Positions 36,795 to 47,403 are shown, counted from the stretch's first letter. The stretch is DNA of 64,000 nucleotides from Lachnospiraceae bacterium (GCA_022652545.1 JALCRM010000009.1:1-64000), one strand, 5' to 3'. Numbers and translations: made by a program. The notes: generated by a model from the letters alone, not told the origin.

Positions 36795-39740
36795 ATGGGA
36801 AAAACGGATCCGGAATACAGAAATTACGAGGTGATCAAACGGGAATACCTCAGGGATATCGACAGCAATGCCGTACTGCTTCGGCATGTGAAAAGCGGCG
36901 CCCGGGTGGTGCTGCTGCCGAATAAGGACAATAACAAAGTCTTTTTCATCGGCTTTCGTACGAGGCCGTCCGATTCGACGGGCGTTGCCCACATTATCGA
37001 GCACACCGTGCTGTGCGGATCCAGGGATTTTCCGGTGAAGGATCCGTTCATTGAACTGGCCAAGGGCTCTCTCAATACTTTTCTGAATGCCATGACCTAT
37101 CCGGACAAGACGGTATATCCGGTGGCCAGCTGCAATGACCGCGATTTCAAAAACCTAATGCATGTATATCTGGACGCGGTCTTTTTCCCGAGGATCTATG
37201 AAGAAAAACGCATCTTTGAGCAGGAAGGCTGGCACTATGAAAGAGACCCGAAGGGAGGAGATCTCAGGGTCAACGGTGTCGTCTACAACGAAATGAAAGG
37301 GGTCATGAGCTCACCCGATGACGTGCTGGAGAGGGAGATCACTGCCTCTCTTTTCCCGCATACCACTTATGCGGTGGAATCCGGCGGCGATCCGGAAGTC
37401 ATCCCGTCGCTGACCTATGAACAGTACCTCGATTTTCACAGGCGCTTTTACCATCCTTCGAACAGTTATATCTATCTGTACGGGGATGCCGATATGCAGG
37501 AACGTCTTGCGTGGATGGACGAGAACTATCTGTCAAAATTCGACTTCAGGGATCCGGATTCCGCGATTGTCAGGGAAAAGCCTTTCACAGAGCCTTCGGA
37601 GACCGAACAGCCGTATTCCCTGATGGAGGGCGAAGAAGAAAACGGCAGGGCATTTCTTGCCTGGAACGTTGCGCTGCCTGACGGTCTGGACGAAAAGCGC
37701 AACATCGCCTTCCGTGTCCTCGACTATGTGCTTTGCGATGCGCCGGGTGCTCCGCTTAAGGAAGCACTGCTGCACAGCGGGATCGGCAGGGATATCTGCA
37801 GCTCCTTCGACGACGGGCTTGCACAGCCGGTCTGGTCTGTCATTGCCAAATACACGGATGCGGAAAAAAAGGAAGAGTTTGCGGCAGTGATCGACAGGAC
37901 GCTGCGTGAGATCGCCGAAAAAGGTTTTGAAAAGGAGGCGCTCCTGGCAGGCATCAATTATCATGAATTCCGCTACAGGGAAGCAGATTTCGGCTCTTAC
38001 CCGAAGGGGCTGGTGTACGGCCTCAGCTGTATGGAAAGCTGGCTGTACGACGACTCGCAGCCCTGGCTCGGCCTTCGTGACGGGGATATCTTCGAAGAAC
38101 TGAAAAAGGAAGCGGAAAACGGCCTGTTTGAACATACGCTCAGGCAGATGGTCCTGGAAAACAGCCACCGCAGTCTCGTGATCCTGAAACCGGTGCCGGG
38201 GCTGGCTGAAAAATGCGAAAATGCGCAGCATGAAAAACTGCAGCAGTACAAAGCAGGACTGACCGCCGCGCAGCTGAAGGAGATCGACGCCGAAACGGAG
38301 AGCCTGCGGACTTACCAGGAAGCTGCGGACGACCCTGAGGCAATAGCGCGTATACCGCTGCTTACAAGAGATGACCTGGATAAAAAGGCAGTGCGGTTCA
38401 GCACAAAAGTCAGAAAGATCGGTAAGGAAACGGAACTGCTCGCGCACCCGTCATTTGCCAACGGCATTCTTTATCTTTCCTTTGAATTTGATATCAGAAA
38501 GCTGCCGCAGGAATATTATGACTGCCTCACGGTCCTGAAGACAGTGTTCGGCATGGTCGGCACAGAGCATTATACCTACGCCCAGCTGAACAACCGGGTA
38601 AACATACTGACGGGCGGCATCGAACCTGCAGTCGCCGGCTATACGGACGTACGGGACAGCAGTTCCTACAGGCTTATGTTTGAGGTGAACGTCAAGGTGC
38701 TGCGGGAAAACGTCGGCGCAGCTCTTGAGCTGCTGGAAGAAATTCTTCTGCGTTCCGATTACAGCGATATCAAACGGCTTCGCGATCTGCTCGAAGAAGA
38801 GCGGTCCGGTCTGCGCGAGGATCTGCAGGAAGGCGGGCACATTACGGCTTCGGTGCGGGCCGAGTCCTATTTCAGTGAAGCAGCCTGTATCCGCGATGCC
38901 ATGGGCGGCATAGAAAGCTACCGCACGATCAGCGGGATCCTGGACAAGCCGGAGAGGCTCAGGAAGCTGCCGGAGACCCTCCGGAAAATGTCTGCCTGGA
39001 TCTTTTCCGGGATGCGTCTTTCGGCGGTCGATGTGACCGGCGATGAAAAGGATCTTGAGACGGCGGCAAAGACTGCCGGCGCTTTCAGGGCTGCTCTGCC
39101 GGATGCGGACAATACAGCCTGCGGTGATCCGTCCCTGCAGCCGTATACGATACATCCCGAAAAAAGAAACGAAGGCTTTACGACCGCCGGACAGGTGCAG
39201 TACGTATGCCGTGCGGGAAATTTTGCCGGAAAGGGTCTTCCGTATACAGGCGCGCTGCGGGTGTTGCGTGTGATCATGGGCTATGACTATCTCTGGAACA
39301 GGATCCGCGTGAAGGGCGGTGCATATGGCTGTATGTCCTCCTTCGGCAGAGACGGTACGTCGTGCTTTGTCACATACCGTGATCCGCATGTGCGGGAGTC
39401 TGTGCAGACCTTTGAGGAAGCACCCGCCTGGCTGGAAAACTTCGATGCGGACAGCCGTTCCATGACACAGTATGTGATCGGCGCGGTAAGCGCACTGGAT
39501 ACCCCCATGACGCCGCGTCAGTTCGGAAGATACTGCCTGACAGGATACATGACGGGACTTACGCAGGAAATGGTACAGGAAGAGAGAGACCAGGTACTTA
39601 CCTGTGAGACAAAGGACGTGCAGGCGCTGGCTGCGTATGTAAAAGCCATGCTGGACAGCGGCTGTATCTGTGTTGTGGGCACCCGTGCTAAAATAGAAAA
39701 GAACAAAGAACTCTTCGGCAGCGTAGCCCGACTGTTCTGA
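36795..39740 (+). CDS. M16C family zinc peptidase (presequence-protease type)
   Basis: This 981-residue insulinase-superfamily peptidase has the inverted zinc motif HxxEH at residues 66-70 (GVAHIIEHTVLCGS) and the distal glutamate in VVYNEMKGVMSSP. The family cuts unfolded or medium-sized peptides within a closed chamber; the C-terminal half is the catalytically inactive homologous domain. The segment CNDRDFKNLMHVYLDAVF is typical of the Cym1/PreP group. It has no signal peptide. AGGAGG precedes the ATG. The length is near the usual 970. Confidence 0.93.
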   Translation: MGKTDPEYRNYEVIKREYLRDIDSNAVLLRHVKSGARVVLLPNKDNNKVFFIGFRTRPSDSTGVAHIIEHTVLCGSRDFPVKDPFIELAKGSLNTFLNAMTYPDKTVYPVASCNDRDFKNLMHVYLDAVFFPRIYEEKRIFEQEGWHYERDPKGGDLRVNGVVYNEMKGVMSSPDDVLEREITASLFPHTTYAVESGGDPEVIPSLTYEQYLDFHRRFYHPSNSYIYLYGDADMQERLAWMDENYLSKFDFRDPDSAIVREKPFTEPSETEQPYSLMEGEEENGRAFLAWNVALPDGLDEKRNIAFRVLDYVLCDAPGAPLKEALLHSGIGRDICSSFDDGLAQPVWSVIAKYTDAEKKEEFAAVIDRTLREIAEKGFEKEALLAGINYHEFRYREADFGSYPKGLVYGLSCMESWLYDDSQPWLGLRDGDIFEELKKEAENGLFEHTLRQMVLENSHRSLVILKPVPGLAEKCENAQHEKLQQYKAGLTAAQLKEIDAETESLRTYQEAADDPEAIARIPLLTRDDLDKKAVRFSTKVRKIGKETELLAHPSFANGILYLSFEFDIRKLPQEYYDCLTVLKTVFGMVGTEHYTYAQLNNRVNILTGGIEPAVAGYTDVRDSSSYRLMFEVNVKVLRENVGAALELLEEILLRSDYSDIKRLRDLLEEERSGLREDLQEGGHITASVRAESYFSEAACIRDAMGGIESYRTISGILDKPERLRKLPETLRKMSAWIFSGMRLSAVDVTGDEKDLETAAKTAGAFRAALPDADNTACGDPSLQPYTIHPEKRNEGFTTAGQVQYVCRAGNFAGKGLPYTGALRVLRVIMGYDYLWNRIRVKGGAYGCMSSFGRDGTSCFVTYRDPHVRESVQTFEEAPAWLENFDADSRSMTQYVIGAVSALDTPMTPRQFGRYCLTGYMTGLTQEMVQEERDQVLTCETKDVQALAAYVKAMLDSGCICVVGTRAKIEKNKELFGSVARLF

Positions 39741-39808
39741 GGGCAGAAGCAGGGCAGACGGATCATCTGCTGGAATCAGGCCGGCAGATGAAAATAAAAG
39801 GAGGCCAT

Positions 39809-40873
39809 ATGATCAACAGACATAAAATTGCGGCAGCCGCAGCGATCGTGCTGGCTCTTGGAATGATACTGAACGGCTGCGGTGCATCGGGTGGTATGAA
39901 CAATTCCTACAGCACGGTATCCGACACCGAAAATTATGCCTACAGTGAACCGGCAGCTTCCGATAAAGCCGTCGTTTCATCGGCCGGAGACGAAACCGCG
40001 GCAAATTCTTCCGGCACAGCGGACCAGAGCCTGACGGCAAACCGCAAACTGACGCGGAGCATGAGCTTTTCGGCGGAGACCGAAGACCTGGATGATTTTG
40101 AGAGCAGGCTGACAAAACAGGTTGCGGACGCAGGCGGATATATAGAAAATTCGAGCCGCAGCGCGGGAGACCAGGACAATTACTATCCGGTGTACAGCGG
40201 CACGAGCGACCGGCAGACCACGCAGACCGGCAGCTACAGCGTGCGTATTCCTGAAGAAAAACTGGATTCCTTTGCGGCATCCGTCAAGGGGGAAGTCAAT
40301 GTACTGTCCCAGTCTTCCAGCGTGGAGGACATCACGCTGCAGTATAACGACACGGACAGCAGACGTACCGCACTCAGGACAGAACAGAAGCAGCTGCTGT
40401 CCATGATGGAGAAAACAGACAACATTACGGATCTTCTGGCTATAGAACAGCAGCTCACGGACGTCAATGCGCAGCTGGCCGATATCGAATCGCAGATGAA
40501 ACTGTACGACAATGAAGTGGCCTATGCCACAGTCAGCATCGACGTAACGGAAGTGAAGGAATATACGCCGGCGACGCAGACAGATGCCGTCACCAGAATG
40601 AAGGAAGGCATCGTGCACAGCTGGTCAGTCCTTCTTGAGGATCTGCAGGAATTCGGCATCATGTTTGTGATCTGCCTGCCTTTCATTGCGCTCTGGGCCA
40701 TAGTGATCACGGTGGTCATCCTGATCATCGCGGCGATCGTAAGACATAAAAGAGGAAGGGCATACAGGGAGCCCAAAAACAAATCCAAACAGGGAAAGAT
40801 CGGCGCAGGCATACAGCAGGCAGGACCGGCAGGCCCCGCAGACGGCGGCAGCCGCCCTACGCCGCAGGAATGA
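39809..40873 (+). CDS. DUF4349 domain lipoprotein
   Basis: This 354-residue envelope protein has an N-terminal lipobox (ILNGC), a low-complexity region rich in S, A and T, a DUF4349 domain with an anti-parallel coiled coil (about residues 185-235, ALRTEQKQLLSMMEKTDN), and a C-terminal membrane helix followed by a basic tail. Thus both ends would be membrane-tethered. I chose the ATG at 39809, after AAAGGAGG; an ATG at 39788 has no site. The stop overlaps an ATG of era. Function unknown. Confidence 0.85.
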   Translation: MINRHKIAAAAAIVLALGMILNGCGASGGMNNSYSTVSDTENYAYSEPAASDKAVVSSAGDETAANSSGTADQSLTANRKLTRSMSFSAETEDLDDFESRLTKQVADAGGYIENSSRSAGDQDNYYPVYSGTSDRQTTQTGSYSVRIPEEKLDSFAASVKGEVNVLSQSSSVEDITLQYNDTDSRRTALRTEQKQLLSMMEKTDNITDLLAIEQQLTDVNAQLADIESQMKLYDNEVAYATVSIDVTEVKEYTPATQTDAVTRMKEGIVHSWSVLLEDLQEFGIMFVICLPFIALWAIVITVVILIIAAIVRHKRGRAYREPKNKSKQGKIGAGIQQAGPAGPADGGSRPTPQE

Positions 40874-40875
40874 CA

Positions 40876-41781
40876 ATGGGAAAATCTGGTTTTGTAACGA
40901 TCATCGGGCTTCCGAATGTCGGCAAGTCCACATTGATGAATACGCTGATCGGGCAGAAGCTCGCGATCACCTCCTACAAACCGCAGACCACGCGCAAACA
41001 GATGCGCACCGTTCTGACGGAAGAGCGGGGGCAGGTCGTCTTTCTCGATACGCCGGGGATGTGCAGGGCGGACAACAGGCTGGGAATGTATATGGAGCGG
41101 TCGGCGCAGCAGACCCTGAAGGAAGTTGACCTTATTCTCTGGCTCGTGGAGCCGGGCACTAAAGCTTCCGCAGAAGAGCGGAATATACTGGAGCTTGTGA
41201 AGAAGGCCGGGAAGCCGGTCATCCTCGTCATCAATAAAGCGGATACGGTGAACAGGGAAGGCATGGCTGCTTCGATCGCGTTCAGGTCCGGTCTGTACGA
41301 TTTTGCTGAGATCGTACCGGTCAGCGCGCATACCGGCAGCGGCATGGAGGAACTGCTCAATGTCGTGTTTTCAAGGCTGCCGGAGGGAGACCCCTTCTAT
41401 GACGAGGATACCGTTACGGATGTCAGCGAAAGAGATATAGCGGCGGAGATCATACGGGAAAAAGCGCTGCGGCTGCTGCAGGACGAAGTGCCGCATGGCA
41501 TCGCGGTACAGGTGGAAGAGATGAAATACCGGCAGGGGCGCAGCGGAGAGATCTGCGACCTTACGGCCTCCATCGTCACCGAACGCGAGAGCCACAAAGC
41601 CATCATTATCGGGAAAAACGGCGATATGCTCCGCAGGATCGGTACGGATGCCCGGAAGGACATTGAAAATATGCTGCAGACGCACGTGAACCTGAAGCTG
41701 TGGGTGAAGGTGCGCAGAGACTGGCGGGATGACAGCAGGCAGCTCAGATCCTTCGGCTATGACATGAAGGACCTGAAATGA
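40876..41781 (+). CDS. era: GTPase Era
   Basis: This roughly 301-residue GTPase aids maturation of the 30S subunit by binding the 3' end of 16S rRNA. The G1 motif is GLPNVGKST, G3 is DTPGM and G4 is NKAD. The C-terminal KH domain has IIIGKNGDMLRRIGTDAR. The ATG at 40876 is placed after AGGAA; an ATG at 40870 overlapping the previous stop would add two residues. It is coupled to recO through an ATGA overlap, the standard Firmicutes order. Confidence 0.97.
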   Translation: MGKSGFVTIIGLPNVGKSTLMNTLIGQKLAITSYKPQTTRKQMRTVLTEERGQVVFLDTPGMCRADNRLGMYMERSAQQTLKEVDLILWLVEPGTKASAEERNILELVKKAGKPVILVINKADTVNREGMAASIAFRSGLYDFAEIVPVSAHTGSGMEELLNVVFSRLPEGDPFYDEDTVTDVSERDIAAEIIREKALRLLQDEVPHGIAVQVEEMKYRQGRSGEICDLTASIVTERESHKAIIIGKNGDMLRRIGTDARKDIENMLQTHVNLKLWVKVRRDWRDDSRQLRSFGYDMKDLK

Positions 41782-42452
41782 GTACGAACGATGAGAAGAC
41801 CGCCATGTCCGTCACAGGGATCGTACTGCTCGGCGCGCCTGCCGGCGAATACGACAGGCGTGTGGTGCTGCTCACCAAAGAAAACGGTAAGATCTCCTGT
41901 TTTGCGAGGGGGGCAAGACGCCAGGGCAATTCGCTCATGGCGGCGGCAGAGCCCTTTTCGTTCGGCAGGTTCCGCCTGATGGCCGGGCGTTCCTCCTATA
42001 TAATGACGGAAGCGGAGATCGACAATTATTTCGGCGATCTCAGGACCGATATGGAAAAGGCCTGCTACGGCATGTACTTCCTGGAAGTGGCGGAATACAT
42101 TACCCGTGAAAACAACGATGAAGCGCAGATCCTGGCGCTGCTGTACATGAGCCTCCGGGCCCTGGAAAAGCCTGCGATACCGGCACGACTTATACGCGCG
42201 GTCTATGAGATCAGGACAGTGGAGTCCGAAGGAGAACTGCCGGAGCTTTCGGAGAGCGAACGGGAAAAAATGGACCCGGCTGCCGTGCGCGCTCTCCTGC
42301 ATATCACACAGAGCCCGTTGGAAAAACTGTATACCTTCGGAGTAAATGAAAGCGTTCTCCTCCAGCTGGAGGAGACTGCCGGACGCGTGTGCAGCAGCTT
42401 TTTCGGAGGACATCCTTTTTCCAGTCTCTCCGTCCTGCAGGCTATGCGCTGA
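41778..42452 (+). CDS. recO: DNA repair protein RecO, lacking the zinc-finger cysteines
   Basis: This 224-residue RecO loads RecA in the RecFOR pathway. The OB-fold N-terminus has VTGIVLLGAPAGEYDRRVVLLT and GKISCFARGARR, and the helical region has YFLEVAEYIT. In most RecO proteins a four-cysteine zinc motif interrupts the C-terminal half after the RAVYEIRTVESEGELPEL region. Here only single, scattered cysteines exist and the module is missing, which makes the protein shorter than the usual 240-250. It overlaps era by four bases. Confidence 0.92.
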   Translation: MSTNDEKTAMSVTGIVLLGAPAGEYDRRVVLLTKENGKISCFARGARRQGNSLMAAAEPFSFGRFRLMAGRSSYIMTEAEIDNYFGDLRTDMEKACYGMYFLEVAEYITRENNDEAQILALLYMSLRALEKPAIPARLIRAVYEIRTVESEGELPELSESEREKMDPAAVRALLHITQSPLEKLYTFGVNESVLLQLEETAGRVCSSFFGGHPFSSLSVLQAMR

Positions 42453-42477
42453 AGGCAGTGCGTCTGCGATACATCCC

Positions 42478-42506
42478 TTGCAAGAGAGCAATGTTTCGCC
42501 TATAAT
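42478..42506 (+). promoter_or_regulatory. Promoter of the lipoprotein-glyS-alaS unit
   Basis: TTGCAA (42478-42483) and a perfect TATAAT (42501-42506) are 17 bp apart, about 50 bp before the ATG of the lipoprotein. Confidence 0.78.
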
Positions 42507-42556
42507 CAATTGTTGCGTTTTGAAAAAAAGCCGGAAAGCGGGGAAATACCTGAGAA

Positions 42557-43207
42557 ATGCTTTCGCATAAAAAAGGCCTGATACTTGTTTTGCTCATTAC
42601 CGTGCTGCTGACGCTGGCGGGCTGTTCGGGTAGCAAAGACAGTGCGAGCACGGCCGCCGATACGGCGGACGGACAGGAAAGCGGCCAGGCCGGCAGTATT
42701 GCGGTCGCAAAGAACGGGGAAATGACCGTTACCTCTGTGGAGAGCTTTTCGAAGGATTATTACAGCAAGGACGAACTGCAGGCAAAGATCGACAAGGACG
42801 CTGATGCGTACAACAACGGGGATAAAAAAGTGGATCCCGTCAGGCTCAGCGTTTCAGACGGGCAGGCCAGGCTGGTGATGAAATACAGTTCTTCCGGCGA
42901 TTATGCGCAGTTCAACGATACGGAATGCTTCTACGGCACACTGAGCGATGCCCTGCTGCAGAATATCGATATGTCGGATATTCTGTCTGCGGTGTCCAGG
43001 GAAGATACGAACAAGATCCTGAGAAAGTCGGATTTTGAAGCGCTGGGGGAGCATCATGTATTTATCCTTACGGAGCAGGCACACGTCACGCTGCCTTACA
43101 AGATCCTCTACAGTTCACCGTCCGTTTCCGTCGTAAGCGACACCGAAGCGGAGATAGGCAGCAGCGTATCCGCATCGGAACCGGCGGTACTGATCCTGGA
43201 AAAGTAA
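42557..43207 (+). CDS. Predicted lipoprotein, unrecognised family
   Basis: I do not recognise this 216-residue protein. It has a signal sequence with the lipobox LAGC, then a polar low-complexity stretch (residues about 25-50). A mixed alpha/beta domain follows with SKDYYSKDELQAKIDKDADAYNN and a segment FYGTLSDALLQNIDM, and ends in a short tail. It should be anchored on the outer face of the membrane. It is the first gene after the promoter at 42478 and lies between recO and glyS. Confidence 0.8.
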   Translation: MLSHKKGLILVLLITVLLTLAGCSGSKDSASTAADTADGQESGQAGSIAVAKNGEMTVTSVESFSKDYYSKDELQAKIDKDADAYNNGDKKVDPVRLSVSDGQARLVMKYSSSGDYAQFNDTECFYGTLSDALLQNIDMSDILSAVSREDTNKILRKSDFEALGEHHVFILTEQAHVTLPYKILYSSPSVSVVSDTEAEIGSSVSASEPAVLILEK

Positions 43208-43253
43208 AATCATGAATCGGAGGGCCTGACGGTCCTCTGCAGGGAGGTCTGAA

Positions 43254-44651
43254 ATGGAAAAAACGATGGAGAAGATCGTAAACCTCGCGAATGCAAGAGG
43301 GTTCATCTATCCCGGTTCGCAGATCTACGGCGGGCTCGCCAACACCTGGGACTACGGTCCGCTGGGCGTTGAGCTGAAAAACAACGTCAAGAAGGCATGG
43401 TGGCAGAAATTCGTACAGGAGAGTCCTACGAATGTAGGTGTGGACTGCGCCATCCTGATGAATCCGCAGACCTGGGTGGCTTCCGGGCACCTGAAGAGTT
43501 TCTCCGATCCGCTGCTTGACTGCAAGTCCTGCGGTTCGCGCTACCGCGCCGACCAGCTCATCGAGGACTGGTCCGCAACTTCCGGGATCAAACCGGAAAA
43601 GCCCGTGGACGCACTTTCGCAGGATGAGATGATGGATTTCATCAACAGGAACGAGATCCCCTGCCCGAGCTGCGGAAAGCACAATTTCACGGATATCCGT
43701 CAGTTCAACCTGATGTTCAAAACATTCCAGGGCGTGACCGAGGACTCTTCCGCGACGATCTATCTGCGCCCCGAAACGGCACAGGGCATCTTCGTGAATT
43801 TCAAGAACGTACAGCGTACGAGCCGCAAGAAGGTGCCTTTCGGCATCTGCCAGATCGGCAAGTCCTTCCGCAATGAGATCACGCCCGGCAACTTTACCTT
43901 CCGTACGCGTGAGTTCGAGCAGATGGAAATGGAGTTCTTCTGCAAGCCTGACACGGATCTGGAATGGTTTGCCTACTGGAAGGAATTTGCAAGAAAGTGG
44001 CTGTATTCCCTTGGCCTGAAGGAAGAGCAGCTGCGCTTCCGCGACCATGAGAAGGAGGAGCTTTCCTTCTACTCGAAGGCCACGACCGACGTGGAATTCC
44101 TGTTCCCGTTCGGCTGGGGCGAGCTCTGGGGCATCGCTGACCGCACGGATTACGATCTTACGCAGCACATGAAGGTCTCCGGCGAGGATCTGACTTATTT
44201 TGACGATACGGACAATACCCGCTACACGCCTTATGTCATTGAGCCTTCGCTGGGTGCGGACCGCATGGTGCTGGCATTCCTCTGCGCCGCTTACGACGAG
44301 GAGAATCTGGGCACTGAGGAAGCGCCTGACATGCGCACGGTCATGCATTTCCATCCGGCGCTGGCACCTGTCAAGATCGCGGTTCTGCCGCTTTCCAAGA
44401 AACTGAACGAGGAAGCGGAGAAGATCGAGGCGCAGCTGGCGGCAAAATACACCTGCGATTTCGACGACCGCGGCAATATCGGGAAGAGATACCGCAGGCA
44501 GGACGAGATCGGCACGCCTTACTGCGTGACTTACGATTTCGACTCGGAGACAGACCACGCGGTGACCATCCGCGACCGCGATACCATGCAGCAGGTGCGT
44601 GTCCCGATCGCGGAACTGGAGCAGTGGTTCGAAGGCAAGTTCGCGTTTTGA
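43254..44651 (+). CDS. glyS: Glycyl-tRNA synthetase, single-chain (alpha2) type
   Basis: This 465-residue class II synthetase charges tRNA-Gly. It is the homodimeric, archaeal/eukaryotic-like form also found in many Clostridia. Motifs include [19 protein letters not shown], a zinc-like CKSCG and CPSCG pair, [16 protein letters not shown] (motif 2 region) and [13 protein letters not shown]. The C-terminal anticodon-binding domain starts near [19 protein letters not shown] precedes the ATG. Only 46 bp lie before the gene, so there is no T-box. Confidence 0.97.
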   Translation: MEKTMEKIVNLANARGFIYPGSQIYGGLANTWDYGPLGVELKNNVKKAWWQKFVQESPTNVGVDCAILMNPQTWVASGHLKSFSDPLLDCKSCGSRYRADQLIEDWSATSGIKPEKPVDALSQDEMMDFINRNEIPCPSCGKHNFTDIRQFNLMFKTFQGVTEDSSATIYLRPETAQGIFVNFKNVQRTSRKKVPFGICQIGKSFRNEITPGNFTFRTREFEQMEMEFFCKPDTDLEWFAYWKEFARKWLYSLGLKEEQLRFRDHEKEELSFYSKATTDVEFLFPFGWGELWGIADRTDYDLTQHMKVSGEDLTYFDDTDNTRYTPYVIEPSLGADRMVLAFLCAAYDEENLGTEEAPDMRTVMHFHPALAPVKIAVLPLSKKLNEEAEKIEAQLAAKYTCDFDDRGNIGKRYRRQDEIGTPYCVTYDFDSETDHAVTIRDRDTMQQVRVPIAELEQWFEGKFAF

Positions 44652-44697
44652 TATGTTTTGATCACAGGTCAGGCGGGGAAAGGATAATTTCATCATC

Positions 44698-47364
44698 ATG
44701 GAAAAATACGGCGTCAATCAACTGAGAGAAATGTTCCTGAAGTATTTCGAGAGCAAGGGCTGCCTTCGCATGAAGAGCTTTTCACTTGTTCCGCACAACG
44801 ACGACAGTCTGCTGATCATCAATTCCGGCATGGCGCCGCTGAAACCTTATTTTACCGGCCAGGAGATCCCGCCCCGCAAGCGTGTGACCACCTGCCAGAA
44901 GTGCATCCGCACGGGAGACCTTGAAAACGTAGGCAAAACGGCGCGGCACGGCACTTTCTTTGAAATGCTGGGAAATTTCTCCTTCGGTGATTATTTCAAA
45001 AAAGAGGCCATACCGTGGGCCTGGGAGTTTCTGACGGAAGTGGTCGGACTCGATGCCGACCGCCTGTATCCGTCTGTCTATGTGGATGATCAGGAAGCAT
45101 GGGATCTCTGGCATGACAAAATGGGGATCGCACCGGAGAGGATCTTCCGTTTCGGCAAAGAGGACAATTTCTGGGAGCATGGCTCGGGTCCCTGCGGCCC
45201 CTGCTCGGAGATCTATTACGACCGCGGAGAAAAATACGGCTGCGGAAAACCCGGCTGCACGGTAGGCTGTGAGTGCGACCGCTATATGGAAGTCTGGAAC
45301 ATCGTGTTTTCACAGTTCAATAACGACGGGCACGGCAACTACTCCGATCTGATCCAGAAAAACATCGACACGGGCATGGGACTGGAGCGTCTGGCAGTGG
45401 CTGTCCAGGGAGTCGATTCCATCTTTGACGTGGACACGCTGCAGGCCCTGCGCGATGAAGTCTGCACGATCTCCGGGACCAAATACCACACCTCCGACAA
45501 GGATGACGTGGCGATCCGTGTCATCACAGACCATGCACGCAGTGTGACCTTCATGATCTCCGACGGTATCATGCCGTCCAATGAAGGGCGCGGCTATGTC
45601 CTGCGCAGACTGCTGCGCCGTGCCGACCGTTACGGGAAACTGCTCGGGATCGAAGGACCGTTCATGAAGCAGCTCGCGGAAGCTGTGATCGAGGGATCCA
45701 AAGACGGCTACCCGGAACTCGAGGAAAAGAAGAACTTTATCCTGAATGTGGTGGAACAGGAAGAGGGCAAGTTTGAAAAGACGATCAACCAGGGCCTCGG
45801 CATGCTTACGGAAGCGGAAGAGCGCATCAGGCGCGAGGAAGGCAGCGAGCTCTCGGGGAGCGATGCTTTCCGTCTTTACGATACCTTCGGTTTCCCGCTC
45901 GACCTGACGCGGGAGATCCTTGCGGAAAAGGACATCACGGTGGATGAAAAGGGTTTTGACGCCGAGATGAAGGAACAGAAGGACAAGGCCCGCAGCGCGC
46001 GCAAGAAGAGCAATTACATGGGCGCGGATGCGACAGTCTATGAGCAGCTGGACGCCGGCGTCAATACGGAGTTCACCGGCTATGGGGACCATCTCACGGA
46101 GACCGGAAAGGTGGTCGCACTCTGCGAGCTTCACACAGAGGAAGAGGATGCCGAAAATACTGTTGCGGAAGCTCTTTCGGACGGGATGACAGGGGCTGTG
46201 ATCACGGACAGGACGCCTTTTTACGGAACGATGGGCGGCCAGGTCGGCGACATCGGCACGATCGAATCCGAGGGAGGCTCCTTTGAAGTGCGGGAGACGC
46301 TGCACGTGGCAGGTTCAAAGATCGCACATATCGGCGTTATGACGAGGGGCATGTTCCGGACCGGCGATACGGTCACGCTGAAGGTGGACGCACAGAACCG
46401 CATGGCGACCTGCCGCAACCACAGCGCCACGCATCTGCTGCAGAAGGCTCTGCGGGAAGTGCTCGGCACACATGTGGAACAGGCCGGCTCCTATCAGGAT
46501 CCGCAGCGTACGCGTTTTGACTTCAGTCATTTCAAACCGATGACAGCGGACGAGATCCGCCGCGTCGAAGACATGGTCAATGAAAAAATAACGGCGGGGC
46601 TTCCGGTGACCACGGATGTCATGGGACTTGAGGAAGCGAGAAAGACCGGCGCCATGGCGCTGTTCGGAGAAAAGTACGGAGAAAAGGTACGCGTCGTAAA
46701 GATGGGCGATTTTTCCACTGAGCTCTGCGGCGGCACACATGTTTCCAACACCAGCCAGATCGGGCAGTTCAAGATCCTTTCCGAGAGCGGCGTCGCGGCC
46801 GGCGTGCGCAGGATCGAAGCCATTACGGGCGCCAATGTCAGAAAATACTACGACGGACTGGAAAAAGAGCTTGACGAGGCGGCGTCTCTCCTCAAGGCCA
46901 CTCCCGAAACGCTGTCCGAACACATCCGCAAAATGCAGGAAGACCTGAAGAGCCTGCGCAGCGAGAACGAATCCCTGAAGAGCCGTGAGGCGAGGGAGCA
47001 GCTCGGCGACATCTCCGACAGGATCAAAGAGATAGCCGGAGTCAGGTACCTCGGCGCATCCGTGGACAATGTGGATATGAACGGTCTGCGCGAGCTCGGG
47101 GACCAGATGAAGGCAAAATACAATGCAGGCGTGATCCTGCTTCTTTCCGCAAGGGACGGCAAGGTATCGCTGATGGCGATGGCTTCCGATGAAGCGGCTG
47201 CAAAAGGAGCGCATGCCGGCAATCTTGTAAAGGCGATCGCCGGACTGGTCGGCGGTGGCGGCGGCGGAAGGCCGAACATGGCACAGGCGGGCGGCAAGGA
47301 TCCGGCAGGCATACCTAGGGCGCTGGAGGAGGCGGAAAATGTCCTCCGCGGGCAGATCCGCTGA
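44698..47364 (+). CDS. alaS: Alanyl-tRNA synthetase
   Basis: This 888-residue class II synthetase charges tRNA-Ala and corrects mis-serylation. The aminoacylation domain opens with REMFLKYFESKGCLRM and has TGDLENVGKTARHGTFFEML. The editing domain has RNHSATHLLQKAL (HxxxH) and ELCGGTHVS, which give the zinc ligands. The C-terminal DHHA1 domain ends with a glycine run (GGGGGGRPNMAQAGG). GGGGAAAGGAT lies before the ATG. It follows glyS by 46 bp. Confidence 0.98.
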   Translation: MEKYGVNQLREMFLKYFESKGCLRMKSFSLVPHNDDSLLIINSGMAPLKPYFTGQEIPPRKRVTTCQKCIRTGDLENVGKTARHGTFFEMLGNFSFGDYFKKEAIPWAWEFLTEVVGLDADRLYPSVYVDDQEAWDLWHDKMGIAPERIFRFGKEDNFWEHGSGPCGPCSEIYYDRGEKYGCGKPGCTVGCECDRYMEVWNIVFSQFNNDGHGNYSDLIQKNIDTGMGLERLAVAVQGVDSIFDVDTLQALRDEVCTISGTKYHTSDKDDVAIRVITDHARSVTFMISDGIMPSNEGRGYVLRRLLRRADRYGKLLGIEGPFMKQLAEAVIEGSKDGYPELEEKKNFILNVVEQEEGKFEKTINQGLGMLTEAEERIRREEGSELSGSDAFRLYDTFGFPLDLTREILAEKDITVDEKGFDAEMKEQKDKARSARKKSNYMGADATVYEQLDAGVNTEFTGYGDHLTETGKVVALCELHTEEEDAENTVAEALSDGMTGAVITDRTPFYGTMGGQVGDIGTIESEGGSFEVRETLHVAGSKIAHIGVMTRGMFRTGDTVTLKVDAQNRMATCRNHSATHLLQKALREVLGTHVEQAGSYQDPQRTRFDFSHFKPMTADEIRRVEDMVNEKITAGLPVTTDVMGLEEARKTGAMALFGEKYGEKVRVVKMGDFSTELCGGTHVSNTSQIGQFKILSESGVAAGVRRIEAITGANVRKYYDGLEKELDEAASLLKATPETLSEHIRKMQEDLKSLRSENESLKSREAREQLGDISDRIKEIAGVRYLGASVDNVDMNGLRELGDQMKAKYNAGVILLLSARDGKVSLMAMASDEAAAKGAHAGNLVKAIAGLVGGGGGGRPNMAQAGGKDPAGIPRALEEAENVLRGQIR

Positions 47365-47374
47365 GGATTTGCTG

Positions 47375-47403
47375 TTGACTGTGAAGTCAAATGTGTTTAT
47401 AAT
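47375..47403 (+). promoter_or_regulatory. Promoter of rpsU
   Basis: TTGACT (47375-47380) and perfect TATAAT (47398-47403) are 17 bp apart. Transcription would start near 47410, exactly at a hairpin. Confidence 0.82.

Noticed and set aside
43208-43253. T-box riboswitch before glyS or alaS
   Set aside because: Both upstream gaps are only 46 bp, too short for a T-box.
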